NCBI GenBank assembly: GCA_023450745.1
Contig: JAEXGR010000048.1
Span: 27,782 to 91,781, forward strand
Direction: 5' to 3'
From: Synergistota bacterium
GTDB taxonomy: Bacteria; Synergistota; Synergistia; Synergistales; Synergistaceae
Length of the DNA stretch: 64,000 bases
Part shown: positions 63,775 to 64,000 of the stretch, in pieces
How positions within the stretch are numbered: position 1 is the stretch's first letter
How the letters are laid out: each line of letters opens with the position of its first letter
The notes under the pieces: generated by a model
Database searches by the model: none
What the model was told of the DNA's origin: nothing
What the model saw: only the letters and a program-made list of their open reading frames with translations
Translations under genes and position numbers: made by a program

Positions 63775-63965
63775 GCCTTCCTCTTTGAGGAAGGTGGGCC
63801 GGCGGCGGTTTTCCGCCGGGCCGGAAGGAGTGTTGGCCTTGACCTTGATTTTAAGCCCGCCATGTTACTTCGTATATCACTAAAGACAAGCGTGCCTGTA
63901 CTGTTGATGGAGGTCACAACTCCTCCACCGGCCTGCGGCCGGAGCCCCCTCCGCGAGGGAGCCGA
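63775..63965. repeat. Two inverted copies of a GC-rich palindromic intergenic repeat
   Basis: One copy (about 63775-63828) contains CTTCCTCTTTGAGGAAGG and GGCGG/CCGCC stems ending in GGAAGGAG. The second, reversed (about 63915-63965), contains CTCCTCCACCGGCCTGCGG and CTCCGCGAGGGAG. The last 537 bp hold only these, with no convincing gene. Confidence 0.55.
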
Positions 63966-64000
63966 AAACAAGGCTGGCGGCTAAGGAGCATAAACCTTGT

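Noticed and set aside
63768..63971. 67-aa minus-strand ORF near the window end
   Set aside because: It runs entirely through palindromic repeat sequence.

Overview
The window looks like a GC-rich, strictly anaerobic, amino-acid-fermenting bacterium of the phylum Synergistota (Cloacibacillus/Synergistes-like). This is inferred, not proven. The evidence is an NADH-linked [FeFe]-hydrogenase operon, a selenocysteine formate dehydrogenase, many organic-acid and amino-acid transporters (TRAP, TTT, SSS, DMT), and a sulfatase ending in what looks like the Synergist-CTERM sorting tail (small residues and Gly-Gly-Cys, hydrophobic stretch, basic end). No rRNA, tRNA or CRISPR array was seen.

Layout. 1-6.8 kb: end of an M20 peptidase, a DUF362 ferredoxin protein, a membrane protein translationally coupled to a 32-aa ORF, a LuxR-type regulator, and an SDR plus acetoacetate-decarboxylase-like pair. 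6.8-7.5 kb: a gene-poor scar with an IS256-type transposase remnant between two related hairpins. 7.5-19.7 kb: a visibly AT-richer catabolic island (FAD-linked 2-hydroxyacid dehydrogenase with EtfAB in lctBCD order; divergent M20 deacylase, deiminase-type hydrolase, DctPQM TRAP transporter, GntR regulator, two aminotransferases). 19.8-35.5 kb: GC-rich chromosomal genes (mntP, AI-2E exporter, ftsZ, a degenerate metallopeptidase-like protein, small secreted glycine-zipper proteins, yigZ/HIT, tandem SYLF proteins, pstSCAB, mscL with a zinc ribbon, a Cys-rich protein, a MITE-like element, acetyltransferases, SUI1-like factor). 35.6-45.6 kb: a GntR-controlled catabolic operon with a ferredoxin protein, an unknown Cys-containing protein, an enoate-reductase-like flavoenzyme, aconitase/isopropylmalate-isomerase-like subunits, a complete TctCBA transporter and an AbrB-like membrane protein. 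45.7-47.6 kb: an SSS symporter with a 31-aa partner, preceded by a Tyr-rich leader peptide and terminator, a classical attenuator. 47.7-53 kb: methyltransferase, anaerobic sulfatase maturase, a frameshifted Ser-type sulfatase and a DMT exporter. 53-56.5 kb: mobA (with a repeat-derived N-terminus) and Sec-containing fdhA. 57-61.6 kb: hydrogenase operon. 61.7-63.5 kb: PhoU-like/PiT phosphate pair, then repeats to the end.

How the genes fit together. Two substrate-specific catabolic modules (7.5-19.7 and 35.6-45.6 kb) import organic acids and pass electrons through flavin/FeS proteins. The hydrogenase and formate dehydrogenase are the natural sinks for the NADH and reduced ferredoxin made. The best candidate for an undescribed system is the 35.6-45.6 kb operon: import of a hydroxy-carboxylate, dehydration by the hydro-lyase, then reduction of the double bond by the flavoenzyme (for example citrate to aconitate to tricarballylate). 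The Tyr-rich attenuator at 47.3-47.5 kb is the clearest regulatory discovery.
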